A stretch of 42,086 nucleotides of DNA from an uncultured OCS116 cluster bacterium (GCA_902613795.1 CACMIP010000001.1:1-42086); one strand, 5' to 3'. Counted from the stretch's first letter, positions 7,305 through 15,981 are shown. A program made the numbers and translations. Notes: generated by a model from the sequence alone, not told the origin.

Positions 7305-7712
7305 ATGGAAAATCTTAATCCAAAAATTATTGTAAAAGCCATCGAAAAAATATTACTTGCGACAATTGCTATTTTGACAATTATTGCCACGGTCCAGGAA
7401 ATAATAAAAATTTACGAGATTGGTACTGTCACACTAGCAGATCTTCTTTTGTTATTTATTTATACCGAAGTGCTTGGTATGATTGGTGTTTTCTACGCAA
7501 GTAATAGGATACCAATTACACTTCCACTATTCATTGCGATGACGGCTATTTCAAGATTGATTATATTACAAGGAAAAGGGATGGATGCTTCAGTATTGCT
7601 GTACGAGGCTGGTGCAATCCTTATAATTGCGTTTGCTTGTCTTGTTATACGCTACCGGCCAAACAATCAGTATGAATATCAAGGTGAGCCTGTAATTGAA
7701 AAAGATGATTAA
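7305..7712 (+). CDS. PsiE-family membrane protein
   Basis: 135 residues with four predicted membrane spans (about 15-32, 44-64, 69-86, 95-116). The pattern ATVQEIIKIYEIG followed by LADLLLLFIYTEVLGMIG matches the phosphate-starvation-inducible E (PsiE) family: a conserved acidic residue sits at the end of span 1 and an E-[VL]-x-x-M element in span 2. The molecular function of PsiE is unknown; in E. coli the gene responds to phosphate starvation and cAMP-CRP. An AAGG ribosome site precedes the ATG by seven bases. The DUF4149-like gene follows 43 bases later and may be cotranscribed. No Pho box was evident by eye. Confidence 0.8.
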   Translation: MENLNPKIIVKAIEKILLATIAILTIIATVQEIIKIYEIGTVTLADLLLLFIYTEVLGMIGVFYASNRIPITLPLFIAMTAISRLIILQGKGMDASVLLYEAGAILIIAFACLVIRYRPNNQYEYQGEPVIEKDD

Positions 7713-7755
7713 TTATCATTTTTTTGTGCCTATTATTAATATTCATACTTTTTAA

Positions 7756-8157
7756 ATGATGTTATACCTCATAGCAAATAACCTAATAATAGTAAGCTTT
7801 GGCGTTATAGTATTCTTTTCCTTCATTGTGGCCCCGATAACATTTATCACACTTGACTTAGACAATGCGGGTACATTTATCAGGAAACTCTTTCCATTCT
7901 ACTATGGTTTCAATTTATTTTGTCTTGTTCTATCCCTCCTAATCGCATTGGTTGATGGGTCATTTGCTGTTCGCTATCATATTGTATTATTATGTGTATT
8001 TTTATTTCTATTTACTCTTTTCTACTTAATGCCGAAAATAAACAAATACAGAGATAATTCCAACGATAGGATGTTTAAAATCTCACACAGGCTTTCTGTG
8101 ATAATAAATTATATTCAGCTCGTCCTACTCGCAATCATCGCTTCGGGATATTACTAA
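7756..8157 (+). CDS. DUF4149-like membrane protein
   Basis: 133 residues with four membrane spans (about 3-25, 45-66, 74-92, 110-130). Features fitting the DUF4149/TMEM205-like family are the first-span pattern FFSFIVAPITF, a loop with IRKLFPFYYGFN after it, the PKINKYRD stretch, and HRLSVIIN before the last span. Family function is not established. There is a double ATG at the start and a poor ribosome site, so expression may depend on the PsiE-like gene upstream. Confidence 0.72.
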   Translation: MMLYLIANNLIIVSFGVIVFFSFIVAPITFITLDLDNAGTFIRKLFPFYYGFNLFCLVLSLLIALVDGSFAVRYHIVLLCVFLFLFTLFYLMPKINKYRDNSNDRMFKISHRLSVIINYIQLVLLAIIASGYY

Positions 8158-8230
8158 ATCTGGCCCGATATCTAGGTTGATTTTTTAATCAAAAATACTA
8201 TCTTATTAAAGTAAACAACGGTTATAATTT

Positions 8231-8953
8231 ATGGATACTTACGTTTTAGTACATGGTGCTTGGCACAACGGTGATCTACTAAAAGATGTTGCGGAGGCTA
8301 TCGAGTTAGATGGTCATAAAGTCCACTTACCAACGCTGAAGGGTAATCAAGACGGTGACTCAAAGAATGTAGGGCTTGATGATGCAATAGACTCACTTAT
8401 TTCCTATATCAACACAAACAACATCGAGGATTGTATACTAGTGGGTCATTCTTATGCTGGAATGGTCATTACTGGAGCATTTGACAGATTAGGTAAAAAA
8501 TTCATAAAGAGATTAGTTTACTGGAATGCGTTCGTACCGAACCCTGGTGAGTCACTAAATGATATGACACCTCCTGAGTATATTTCACTATTTGATCAGA
8601 TTGTTCATAAAGATGGAAGCGTCCTTTTGCCATTTCCCATTTGGCGTGAGGCCTTTATTAATGACGGCGATCTTGAATTAGCTCAATCAACTTATGAAAA
8701 GCTTAACCCTCATCCATACAAAACCTTTACAGATCAAATTCAATTATCTCAAACACCTGCCGAGATGCAAGTTGGCAAATCTTATATTGTTTGCCAAGAT
8801 GATATTGCATTGCCTGCTAGCCTACCTTGGCATCCGCGATTATCACAAAAACTTGGTCTATATAGACTCGTATCGATGCCGGGAAGCCATGAATCTTGTT
8901 TTACAAATCCAGCTCTATTAGCAAGGAAGATGATTGAAGCTGGTCGAGACTAG
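8231..8953 (+). CDS. Alpha/beta hydrolase (esterase-like)
   Basis: 240 residues, cytosolic. LVHGAW near the N-terminus is the oxyanion-hole HG motif of the fold. The nucleophile elbow is GHSYAG with Ser74, the acid is Asp190 or Asp191 in QDDIALP, and the catalytic His220 lies in PGSHESCF, so the triad is complete. The overall shape (VLVHGAW, GHSYAGMVI, YIVCQDD, PGSHE) is that of the small plant methylesterase/hydroxynitrile-lyase-like branch and its bacterial esterase relatives. Natural substrate unknown. No strong ribosome site precedes the ATG. The next gene converges from the right. Confidence 0.88.
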   Translation: MDTYVLVHGAWHNGDLLKDVAEAIELDGHKVHLPTLKGNQDGDSKNVGLDDAIDSLISYINTNNIEDCILVGHSYAGMVITGAFDRLGKKFIKRLVYWNAFVPNPGESLNDMTPPEYISLFDQIVHKDGSVLLPFPIWREAFINDGDLELAQSTYEKLNPHPYKTFTDQIQLSQTPAEMQVGKSYIVCQDDIALPASLPWHPRLSQKLGLYRLVSMPGSHESCFTNPALLARKMIEAGRD

Positions 8954-9029
8954 TATACGCTAATTGCATTTCAATCAATAAGCACCTTGTGGTAATGTTA
9001 CTTATGATGAGATAAGTGATGTATCTACG

Positions 9030-10937
9030 TCAATTGGTAAGGTGAGTTTCATTATAGAGGTTTTCAAAGTAAGCGTATAAGCCTTCGCCCCTATTTTCAA
9101 GGACCTCACGAATACATTCAAAAATTGTAATGTGTCCTTGTTGCTTCGTGAAATTGCTTACCTGCATTGAGTTGAAACCATTATTAATTAAATTTTGATC
9201 AATAGAATCAATTATTTGTCTTAATTTCTTCATATTAATATCATACCAAATTTTACCTAAATCACTGTAACTATCCGGAAAAATATAGTGACCATCATTC
9301 AGTTGTTTTAAATGAAGTATTCTTTCTGCAATTTCTTGAAGAACTGGTATTCCACCAATTGCGGTAATGGCGTCTCTAATATCCAATAAATAGGTTTTTC
9401 CATCAGATGATATCCTTTTTTTATCTGCTGAAATTGGCTCCGAGGCATAGAAAGGGAGATCTGGCGTAGATTGAGGTTTATTTTCGCCTTTATGCACAGC
9501 CAACACATGATCTATATCTCCAAGGAGAAGGTATGAGAGCTTCTGGCGTGTTGTTGGGCTTGCAATACCAGCATGAATAAGGTCCCTTTCTGCTTTTTTT
9601 AGCATGTCTTCCCGTTTCATAGAGCTTTGATATTCTACAACTTTTTTAAGACCCTTCTGGTCAAGGGCTTTCGCTACCAACTCCTTGTTTACACTATCTG
9701 GAACCTTGCCATGCATTCCAATCAAATAATTTATTATTCCAGGATACAGTGTTGAGTATGGTTCCCTACCCTCTAAAACGTTCCACAAGGATATTGCAGC
9801 CTGCCCTGTAGTATTCGCAGCATATGGAGTTACTTGAGTTGGCTCCCCTAAATCCTCTAATATTTTTTTCTGTTGTTTGTATATATGAGATTGTATTTTT
9901 TCCCATTTATCTGACTCATTTTCAAGTTCTAAAATTCTAGCGAGGTTATCGACAAGACCCGGTATCGATTTAAGAGTAGAAGAAGCACCACCCGGCACCC
10001 TCGCCTCATACATTGTGTCCAATAGCTCTTTATCATATGCAGTTTCGTATTCTCTATAACGGAATCTTAATTTTAAAAGTGACTCTAAACTGTCTTTGAT
10101 TGCTTTAGTGTTTAACTCTGGTGCGTGGATATTTACACTCGGATCTGGGTAGTTCGACACTAGCTCTGCCATTTTTGTCATACTTGGTTGCGCAGTGGAG
10201 CCTGAAAGCGCGGGATGCTGAACATCAATTGTTATAGGTTTTTTATTTAATAACGCTGCGAGAATTGCGGAAATATAACAAGCGGGCGCCTCTCCATATG
10301 TGGAGTGTGCATGAATAGTAATTTCTTGATCCGGAAACCTGTTTATTAATTGCGATGTTAACATATATACAAATTCGGGATTCAATCTTCCACTTGCAGA
10401 TTTTAAATAAAAACCCTCATGCCCGAGATCTACTAACTTTTGTGCAAATTTAAGACAATTAGAAATAGTTATATTAGGATTATCTTCAATACAGATAGTC
10501 CCATTAGCTATCACATTATAACCCTTTTCTTGTGCTTTTTTTACGGCCTCACATACACCAATGAGCGGTATATGATCATTCATGCCATGAAAATTATGGA
10601 AAACATTTACTCCCATCTTTGCGAATTCTAGGATAACCCCTTCTACCACGTCATATGAGTAGGGTTCGTAACCAAAGAGAAAATCTCCTCGTACTAGCGC
10701 AGATTGCCTTACATTATGCTTACTAAAGTGAGTAATAATCTTTTCTACCTCAGCCCACTCATCACGACCCTTTTTTGCAAATAGGTCAAAAAAGGTCCCG
10801 CCTGCTGTCTGTACCATGTCACAATTTGTTTGATGGGCAGTTGGATATGCTTGAATTATTTCATCAGCTGATGGATTTGTACCCATTAGTGATTGAATAC
10901 CATCTCTGAGAACATCATGAAAACGTATGAGTTTCAT
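9030..10937 (-). CDS. Biotin-type carboxyltransferase (OadA/pyruvate carboxylase-like) without a biotin domain
   Basis: 635 residues. An HMG-CoA-lyase-like TIM barrel comes first, followed by a conserved carboxylase domain. Barrel residues match the biotin-dependent carboxyltransferase site: Asp12 in RDGIQS, the carboxylatable Lys179 in FYLKSASGR, His209 and His211 in IHAHST, then HPALSGSTAQPSM and VPGGASSTL, the element before the carboxylase domain. Family members move CO2 between biotin and a 2-oxoacid such as pyruvate or oxaloacetate. Oddities: LKSASGR replaces the usual IKDMAG, HAHST replaces HTHDT-like sequence, and there is no C-terminal biotinyl domain with an MKM motif. A separate biotin carrier would therefore be needed, or the reaction differs. 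It stands alone on this strand, divergent from the deacetylase-like gene. Substrate unassigned. Confidence 0.85.
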   Translation of the reverse strand: MKLIRFHDVLRDGIQSLMGTNPSADEIIQAYPTAHQTNCDMVQTAGGTFFDLFAKKGRDEWAEVEKIITHFSKHNVRQSALVRGDFLFGYEPYSYDVVEGVILEFAKMGVNVFHNFHGMNDHIPLIGVCEAVKKAQEKGYNVIANGTICIEDNPNITISNCLKFAQKLVDLGHEGFYLKSASGRLNPEFVYMLTSQLINRFPDQEITIHAHSTYGEAPACYISAILAALLNKKPITIDVQHPALSGSTAQPSMTKMAELVSNYPDPSVNIHAPELNTKAIKDSLESLLKLRFRYREYETAYDKELLDTMYEARVPGGASSTLKSIPGLVDNLARILELENESDKWEKIQSHIYKQQKKILEDLGEPTQVTPYAANTTGQAAISLWNVLEGREPYSTLYPGIINYLIGMHGKVPDSVNKELVAKALDQKGLKKVVEYQSSMKREDMLKKAERDLIHAGIASPTTRQKLSYLLLGDIDHVLAVHKGENKPQSTPDLPFYASEPISADKKRISSDGKTYLLDIRDAITAIGGIPVLQEIAERILHLKQLNDGHYIFPDSYSDLGKIWYDINMKKLRQIIDSIDQNLINNGFNSMQVSNFTKQQGHITIFECIREVLENRGEGLYAYFENLYNETHLTN

Positions 10938-10973
10938 TTTAACAGAACCTAACTGAGTTTGACATACAAATAG

Positions 10974-11002
10974 CTTATAGCATAGACAAAGTGATTGAGC
11001 AA
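10974..11002 (-). promoter_or_regulatory. Candidate promoter of the carboxyltransferase gene
   Basis: On the minus strand: TTGCTC (10997-11002), 17-base spacer, TATAAG (10974-10979), ending 36 bases before the ATG at 10937. The -10 box matches five of six consensus bases; the -35 is weaker. It lies in the 167-base divergent region shared with the deacetylase-like gene. Confidence 0.4.
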
Positions 11003-11104
11003 ATAGGTGATACAGTCAACTATCTAATAAAGCCTCTTTAAAAAGGCACTTGAATATTTATTTTTTAAATTTACTTTTTGTAAGTTTTCAAACATATATA
11101 GAGA

Positions 11105-12019
11105 ATGAAAATACCATGGATCTTTCATAAAGATTACGACATCCCTTTACCAGAAAATCATAGATTTTCATCTTCTAAATTTGGCGACTTATATACTCTT
11201 TTAATTGACTCAGAGTTAGCAAAATCCGCAGAAGTTTTTACTCCAAGTATGGCTAAGGATGGCCAGCTTACAAAAGTGCATACAATGGATTACATTAATA
11301 AGATAAAGAATGGAAATTTATCTAAAAAAGAGGAAAAAATACTGGGCCTACCCTGGTCAGAAACCTTATCAAAGCGCTCATACTTAGCGGTTAATGGGAC
11401 ATATCTTGCTGCAAACTTAGCACTCATTAATGGTATTGCCTGCCACATTGCGGGTGGTACACATCACGCTCATGCAAATTATGGCTCAGGTTTCTGTGTT
11501 TATAATGACTTAGCGTATGCTGCTAAAAATATTATTTCGGATGGGAAATGCAAGAAAGTACTAATTATTGATTGCGACGTTCACCAAGGAGATGGTACTG
11601 CTGAAATTTGCAAAAATGATACAAATATTTTTACCTGCTCTGTCCATGCCTCAAATAATTTTCCAAGTCTAAAGGCAAAAAGTGATTTAGATATTAGCCT
11701 AGATGATAAAATTTCTGATGAAAATTACCTTGAAAAAATTAAATTTGCCCTCGCTACATGCAGTAAAAATATCGAGCCAGATCTGGTATTGTATGATGCT
11801 GGCGTGGACGTCCATAAAAATGATAAATTAGGTCGATTAAACATTAGCGGCAAATGCATACTTGAGAGAGACTTAGAGGTGCTCAATTTTTTTAAGAGAA
11901 AAGACATACCTGTTGCAACTGTCATTGGCGGTGGATATTCAACTGATAATATTGAACTCGCTGAAAGGCATACTCTAATTTTTCATGCAGCTGCCCAAAT
12001 ATTTACTTCCAAAGCATAA
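11105..12019 (+). CDS. Histone-deacetylase-superfamily amidohydrolase
   Basis: 304 residues. Zinc-dependent deacetylase fold with all expected active-site parts: His120-His121 dyad in GGTHHAH, zinc ligands Asp158 and His160 in DCDVHQGDGT, third ligand Asp235 in AGVDVHKNDKLG, and the catalytic Tyr278 in GGGYSTD. Bacterial members deacetylate small amines such as polyamines or lysine side chains. The compact size and THHAH pattern resemble the class IV (HDAC11-like) branch. First gene of a likely operon with the ABM protein (70 bases on) and photolyase (11 bases further). The ribosome site is weak (AGAGA directly before ATG). No clear plus-strand promoter was found in the divergent region. Confidence 0.92.
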   Translation: MKIPWIFHKDYDIPLPENHRFSSSKFGDLYTLLIDSELAKSAEVFTPSMAKDGQLTKVHTMDYINKIKNGNLSKKEEKILGLPWSETLSKRSYLAVNGTYLAANLALINGIACHIAGGTHHAHANYGSGFCVYNDLAYAAKNIISDGKCKKVLIIDCDVHQGDGTAEICKNDTNIFTCSVHASNNFPSLKAKSDLDISLDDKISDENYLEKIKFALATCSKNIEPDLVLYDAGVDVHKNDKLGRLNISGKCILERDLEVLNFFKRKDIPVATVIGGGYSTDNIELAERHTLIFHAAAQIFTSKA

Positions 12020-12080
12020 ACTATCAAAATGCTAGTGGGTTGCAAGTTCAAGGTTGGTGCATATATATACTATAACAATT

Positions 12081-12084
12081 GAGG
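12081..12084 (+). promoter_or_regulatory. Ribosome binding site fixing the ABM protein start
   Basis: GAGG lies five bases before the ATG at 12090. It supports this start over the upstream in-frame GTG-type start at 12054, whose 12 extra residues are not family-like. Confidence 0.65.
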
Positions 12085-12089
12085 ATATT

Positions 12090-12392
12090 ATGCATATAGT
12101 TATGAATAATTTTAAGATCAAAATAGGTCGCGAAGAAGAATTTGAAGAGGTTTGGAGAAACCGTGACAGCCATCTTGAAGGCGTCCCTGGTTTCTTAGAT
12201 TTTCATTTAATTAAGGGTCACACCCACTCTGACCACACAATGTATGCGTCACATAGTACCTGGGATAGTCAAGATTCATTTTATAATTGGGTGCACTCCG
12301 AGTCATTTCGGCTAGCCCACAAAGATGCCGGAAAACATTCTGATTTATATCTTGGTCCACCCCACCTTGTAGAATATTCTGTAGTTATATAA
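12090..12392 (+). CDS. ABM-family monooxygenase-like protein
   Basis: 100 residues from the start chosen by the GAGG site. The layout is that of a dimeric ferredoxin-like ABM domain: strand MHIVMNNFKIKIG, helix REEEFEEVWRNRDSH, the loop VPGFLDFHLIKG, strand TMYASHSTWDS, then FYNWVHSESFRLAHKDAG. The W-x-S plus W-x-x-S-x-x-F-x-x-x-H pattern is that of the heme-degrading/antibiotic-biosynthesis monooxygenase group; HmoB/IsdG-like activity is possible but not shown. It sits between the deacetylase-like and photolyase genes on the same strand, 11 bases before the latter, so the three are probably cotranscribed. Confidence 0.82.
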   Translation: MHIVMNNFKIKIGREEEFEEVWRNRDSHLEGVPGFLDFHLIKGHTHSDHTMYASHSTWDSQDSFYNWVHSESFRLAHKDAGKHSDLYLGPPHLVEYSVVI

Positions 12393-12403
12393 TACGACAA
12401 ATA

Positions 12404-13840
12404 ATGACTGATATAGTTTGGTTTAAAAGAGATCTCAGGGTCAATGATCATGAACCCTTGTATCGGGCTTCTCAAAAAAATAAGATAATACCACTTTATA
12501 TTGTTGAGAGAGACTTTTGGAAGCAACCAGATGTTAGTGATCGACACTATAAGTTTTTAACAGACTCAATCACAGATTTAAATTCTGCATTACATGATTT
12601 AGGGCAAAAATTAATAATAAGAGTTGGCGATGCGGAGCAGATCTTTTCAGAGCTAATAGAGGAGTATGCAGTTGAAACGATTTGGTCCCATGAAGAAACG
12701 TGGAATAATTGGACTTACCAAAGAGATATAAAGTTACGAGCAATGTTCGATAAAAAAAATGTGAAATGGCAAGAAATTCAAGTCAATGGTGTATTTAGAG
12801 GATTAAATGATAGAAAATCTTGGTCTAAAATGTTTTATCAAGAGGTCAATAAGGTGCCTTTTGATAAACCAAACAAGCTAAATAATATAAATATAAAATC
12901 TGAAAAATTACCAAGCGCAGATGATCTAGATATAAAATCGATAGAATGCCCCTACATACAAATAGGCGGTGAAAAAAAAGCACATGATGTGATGCATAGC
13001 TTCATCACATCAAGATCTTATGATTATTCTAAAAATATATCATCTCCATTATACTCGCATGAGTCATGCTCGAGATTATCTACATATCTGGCTTTTGGAA
13101 ATATTTCACTAAAGCAAGTTTTCCATTTCACTAAATGCGCAACAGATAATTTTAAGGCCAATAGAGAACATGTGAATATTATGAATCTTCGTTCCATTAA
13201 CGCCTTCAAAAGTCGGCTTAGATGGAGGTCACACTTCATACAAAAACTTGAAGATCAGCCAAATATCGAAAGTCAAAATCTTCATGAGGCTTACAACAGT
13301 ATAAGAAATGATTCATTTAACGAAGACTTTTATCAGGCATGGAGAGATGGCCAGACAGGTTTTCCCCTTATTGATGCCTGCATGCGGTCATTAATAAAAA
13401 CTGGTTGGATTAATTTTAGAATGAGAGCAATGTTAGTAAGTTTTGCAAGCAATAATTTATGGCTTGATTGGAGAAAATTTGCGCATCATTTATCAAATAT
13501 TTTTACTGATTATGAGCCTGGGATCCACTACTCACAAATACAAATGCAATCGGGAACGACAGGTATTAATACAATTCGTATATATAATCCAATCAAACAA
13601 AGCTACGATCAAGACAAGGATGGTGTTTTTATTAAAAGATGGGTAAAAGAACTTCAGGACTGCCCAATTGACTACATACATGAGCCATGGAAATGTGAAA
13701 CAAAAAAAATTAGGTATGCACCACGAATAATCGATGAGATTGAGACGCGTAAAAAGGCATCGAGTCAGTTGTATTCAATAAAATCTAAAATACGATATTC
13801 TGAAACTACAAGAAAAATACTTAAGAAGCACGTGAGTTAA
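12404..13840 (+). CDS. Cryptochrome/photolyase-family protein, probable deoxyribodipyrimidine photolyase
   Basis: 478 residues. The N-terminal antenna domain (about 1-130) begins DIVWFKRDLRVNDHEPL. The FAD domain shows SHESCSRLSTYLAFGNIS (about 218-235), RLRWRSHF (about 271-278), GQTGFPLIDACMRSL (about 316-330), TGWINFRMRAMLVSF (about 333-347) and IRIYNPIKQSYDQD (about 391-404). These are the flavin-binding elements of enzymes that repair UV-induced pyrimidine dimers with blue light. The GTTGINTIRIYNP stretch differs from the usual GxDAxPYFRIFNP, so this belongs to a less studied branch. Whether it repairs DNA or acts as a light sensor is not decidable here. Last gene of the deacetylase-ABM-photolyase set. 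Confidence 0.93.
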   Translation: MTDIVWFKRDLRVNDHEPLYRASQKNKIIPLYIVERDFWKQPDVSDRHYKFLTDSITDLNSALHDLGQKLIIRVGDAEQIFSELIEEYAVETIWSHEETWNNWTYQRDIKLRAMFDKKNVKWQEIQVNGVFRGLNDRKSWSKMFYQEVNKVPFDKPNKLNNINIKSEKLPSADDLDIKSIECPYIQIGGEKKAHDVMHSFITSRSYDYSKNISSPLYSHESCSRLSTYLAFGNISLKQVFHFTKCATDNFKANREHVNIMNLRSINAFKSRLRWRSHFIQKLEDQPNIESQNLHEAYNSIRNDSFNEDFYQAWRDGQTGFPLIDACMRSLIKTGWINFRMRAMLVSFASNNLWLDWRKFAHHLSNIFTDYEPGIHYSQIQMQSGTTGINTIRIYNPIKQSYDQDKDGVFIKRWVKELQDCPIDYIHEPWKCETKKIRYAPRIIDEIETRKKASSQLYSIKSKIRYSETTRKILKKHVS

Positions 13841-13844
13841 TAGT

Positions 13845-13955
13845 TTATTTTCTTTTCCCAGGTCGACCGGTTCTCGGATCCAGCCTGCCTTTTCTTTTTT
13901 TTATATGAAATTGCTTTCTTTTAGCTCTGCGATACTCTCTAATCTCACTTTTCAT
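13845..13955 (-). CDS. Very basic 36-residue microprotein
   Basis: Encodes MKSEIREYRRAKRKQF continuing to the end RTGRPGKRK; more than 40% of residues are Lys or Arg. A GAGG ribosome site at 13964-13967 stands eight bases before the ATG. It fills the gap between the photolyase (convergent) and the acyltransferase. Strong positive charge suggests RNA, DNA or ribosome binding, but no family is recognised. The good ribosome site is the main argument that it is real. Confidence 0.45.
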   Translation of the reverse strand: MKSEIREYRRAKRKQFHIKKRKGRLDPRTGRPGKRK

Positions 13956-13994
13956 ATAACTATCCTCACGATACTATTGATTTAATGTATTTTT

Positions 13995-15107
13995 TCAGCC
14001 ATTCAAGTGCCTAATTTTAAAAAATGATTTTCGATAGCCATTAACGAGCCAGTTAATAGGTGTAAATTTTATTGTGGTGTAATAGAGTATTACCGTAACG
14101 AAAAAACCAATCAACATTGATAAGATAAAGATACTAATTTGATTTAACCCAAGAATATATAACTCGGCGCTAATGATGGTTACGGGTGCCAGATGTAATA
14201 TATATACAGGGTACGATAGCTCTACAAACCATTTTAAGCCTGAATTATTTGATCTAATATAACGAGTTGAAATTGATATTAAAAAAATAATCCATGTTAT
14301 CGTATTTATTTGTTTTAGGGCATTATTCAGAATGATAACGATTGGATTAAATTCTGCATATTTAAATATCTCGTACATTAAATTATTTACATAGAGAAAG
14401 AGAGAGAAAAAGAAAACCGATAAGAGCCCCGATACAATCACAAACCTCCTAGTATCAAGTGCGTGAAATAGTTCTTGATTTGAATACAAAAGTGCTCCCA
14501 CCAGATAAAATGGAAAATAATAAACAAGAGCTCCAAAATTTACGTCCAAATATGTTTCGGGTGGGTAAAACATCAAAGGTGATAAAGACCCATTTATTAA
14601 AATTGATAATTGCCCAATCATAATTACTAATAGTAATATTCCCACCCATCCACGAAATGTTAATTTCTTTGAAATAATGTTCTGAAAACTGCTAGAGAGG
14701 TGCAGAAAAGAAAATCCAATAATGAATATAAACAAATAGTATAAAAACCATAAATGATTAAGTGTAAGATCAAAATTTCCATCTAAAATATCAAATAGAG
14801 CTGAAAAAAATAAACAGGTAAGACCAATTCGAATAAACCTATCCAGGGTATAACTTTTTAGCCCGATCTTATTGATTAATAAAACTGAAAAAAAACCCGA
14901 CAGAAGAAAAAAAATGGGCATTCTCCAAATAGTAATAAAGTCTAACATAGGCCAAATCCAATTTTCGGCGGGCTCTATATTTTCTATAGCGAATTCAGAT
15001 GCTGCTCCTGGAAAGTAAAAAATGAGTGGAGCATGAACCGCAAGGCCCAAAAGCATTGCTATTGATCTTAGAAAGTCAAAACTATAGTATCGAGTTTGTT
15101 TAACCAA
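13995..15107 (-). CDS. Acyltransferase-3 family membrane protein (OpgC/MdoC-like)
   Basis: 370 residues with about ten hydrophobic spans, an inner-membrane O-acyltransferase. Family signatures: YYSFDFLRSIAMLLGLAVHA at the N-terminus, with the catalytic-type His26 in the first span; IWRMPIFFLLSGFFS in span 2; LNHLWFLYYLFIF mid-protein; and YPVYILHL near the C-terminus. Its pattern is close to the glucan-succinylating OpgC branch, but acceptor and acyl donor cannot be told. The gene lies 31 bases downstream of the secreted EF-hand-like protein on the same strand and could share its transcript. Confidence 0.88.
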   Translation of the reverse strand: MVKQTRYYSFDFLRSIAMLLGLAVHAPLIFYFPGAASEFAIENIEPAENWIWPMLDFITIWRMPIFFLLSGFFSVLLINKIGLKSYTLDRFIRIGLTCLFFSALFDILDGNFDLTLNHLWFLYYLFIFIIGFSFLHLSSSFQNIISKKLTFRGWVGILLLVIMIGQLSILINGSLSPLMFYPPETYLDVNFGALVYYFPFYLVGALLYSNQELFHALDTRRFVIVSGLLSVFFFSLFLYVNNLMYEIFKYAEFNPIVIILNNALKQINTITWIIFLISISTRYIRSNNSGLKWFVELSYPVYILHLAPVTIISAELYILGLNQISIFILSMLIGFFVTVILYYTTIKFTPINWLVNGYRKSFFKIRHLNG

Positions 15108-15138
15108 TTGATCTGACCTGACTCATAATTTGATAAGA

Positions 15139-15981
15139 CTAATAATAGATACCATATTTTTTATCTGATAGCAGCTCCACCAAATCAGGAGCTGTGTCTT
15201 GCATTTTTTCTGGGTCAGTCAGTTTCCATTCTTCCCTTATTTCTCTAGCCCTGCCCTCTTGCTGACCCCGCAGTGAAGTGATTGCCCAGTATGTAAACTC
15301 GGTAATCTGACAGGAATAAGTGCAGCTTCGATCGTCGTAGGTGTAGTATGCGCCATGAGGATACTTTCTTTTCGCCTTTTCAAAGTATCCGCCACGGGCG
15401 ATATCCATCAATTTTGCAATGTGCGAGTCCTTATTTTGACCAAAAATATCAGGATACGCTTGGGCATAGCCCATATGAGTGATAAGATGCAGACCTTCTT
15501 CAATGGTTGGATCCCAACCACTACCACTTAAATTCATCTCATTTGTGAAAACAGCCAAAAAAGTACCATACTTACTCTCGACAGCATGCATACATTTGTC
15601 TTCCTCATCTCTCTCACAATCCCACCCTTGCGCGTCAAATATTGGCATAAATTCATCGTATACTTCCTCTGGCCAAAAAACGTCTGCGAATTTGCGTTCA
15701 CCTCTGCTGTTACGAAATACCGCGAGCACACTTCCAGTTGATATAACCTTATCTATTGCTGGTTGATTATCAACTATTCCATCATCATTATAGTCAATTA
15801 GCCTACTCATAACGTTCTTTGCATGTTCGAGATACATTTGATCCACATCAGGCATGGCGCATATCTTTACGCCAAAACTTTCTGTCATCTTTAAATCAGT
15901 TATGTCTGGGCAGCTCGCAAATACAGTTTTACTAGAGCATAGAACCAAGATAATGATTGCTGGTAGATATCTAATATTCAT
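15139..15981 (-). CDS. Secreted protein with an EF-hand-like loop and HxxxH motif, function unknown
   Basis: From the ATG at 15981 the product has 280 residues and a clean signal peptide (MNIRYLPAIIILVLCSSKTVFA, then SCPD). The frame is open to an ATG at 16065 and has further ATGs at 16014 and 16011; none has a good ribosome site, so the start is uncertain. The mature part shows DYNDDGIVD (about 63-71), a calcium-binding-loop pattern D-x-N-x-D-G, and EEGLHLITH (about 161-169) with His165 and His169, followed at about 228 by a glutamate in TEFTYWAIT. Two His plus a distant Glu could bind a metal as in a zinc peptidase, though no classic HExxH is present. Six cysteines in the mature chain suggest disulfides. 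Exported; role unassigned. Confidence 0.72.
   Translation of the reverse strand: MNIRYLPAIIILVLCSSKTVFASCPDITDLKMTESFGVKICAMPDVDQMYLEHAKNVMSRLIDYNDDGIVDNQPAIDKVISTGSVLAVFRNSRGERKFADVFWPEEVYDEFMPIFDAQGWDCERDEEDKCMHAVESKYGTFLAVFTNEMNLSGSGWDPTIEEGLHLITHMGYAQAYPDIFGQNKDSHIAKLMDIARGGYFEKAKRKYPHGAYYTYDDRSCTYSCQITEFTYWAITSLRGQQEGRAREIREEWKLTDPEKMQDTAPDLVELLSDKKYGIYY

Noticed and set aside
8998-9019. Hairpin TTACTTAT/ATAAGTGA between convergent hydrolase and carboxyltransferase genes
   Set aside because: Eight weak pairs without a T-tract on either strand; not convincing as a terminator.
10959-10964. TTGACA as a -35 box for the deacetylase-like gene
   Set aside because: No acceptable -10 box at 15-19 bases; probably chance in AT-rich DNA.
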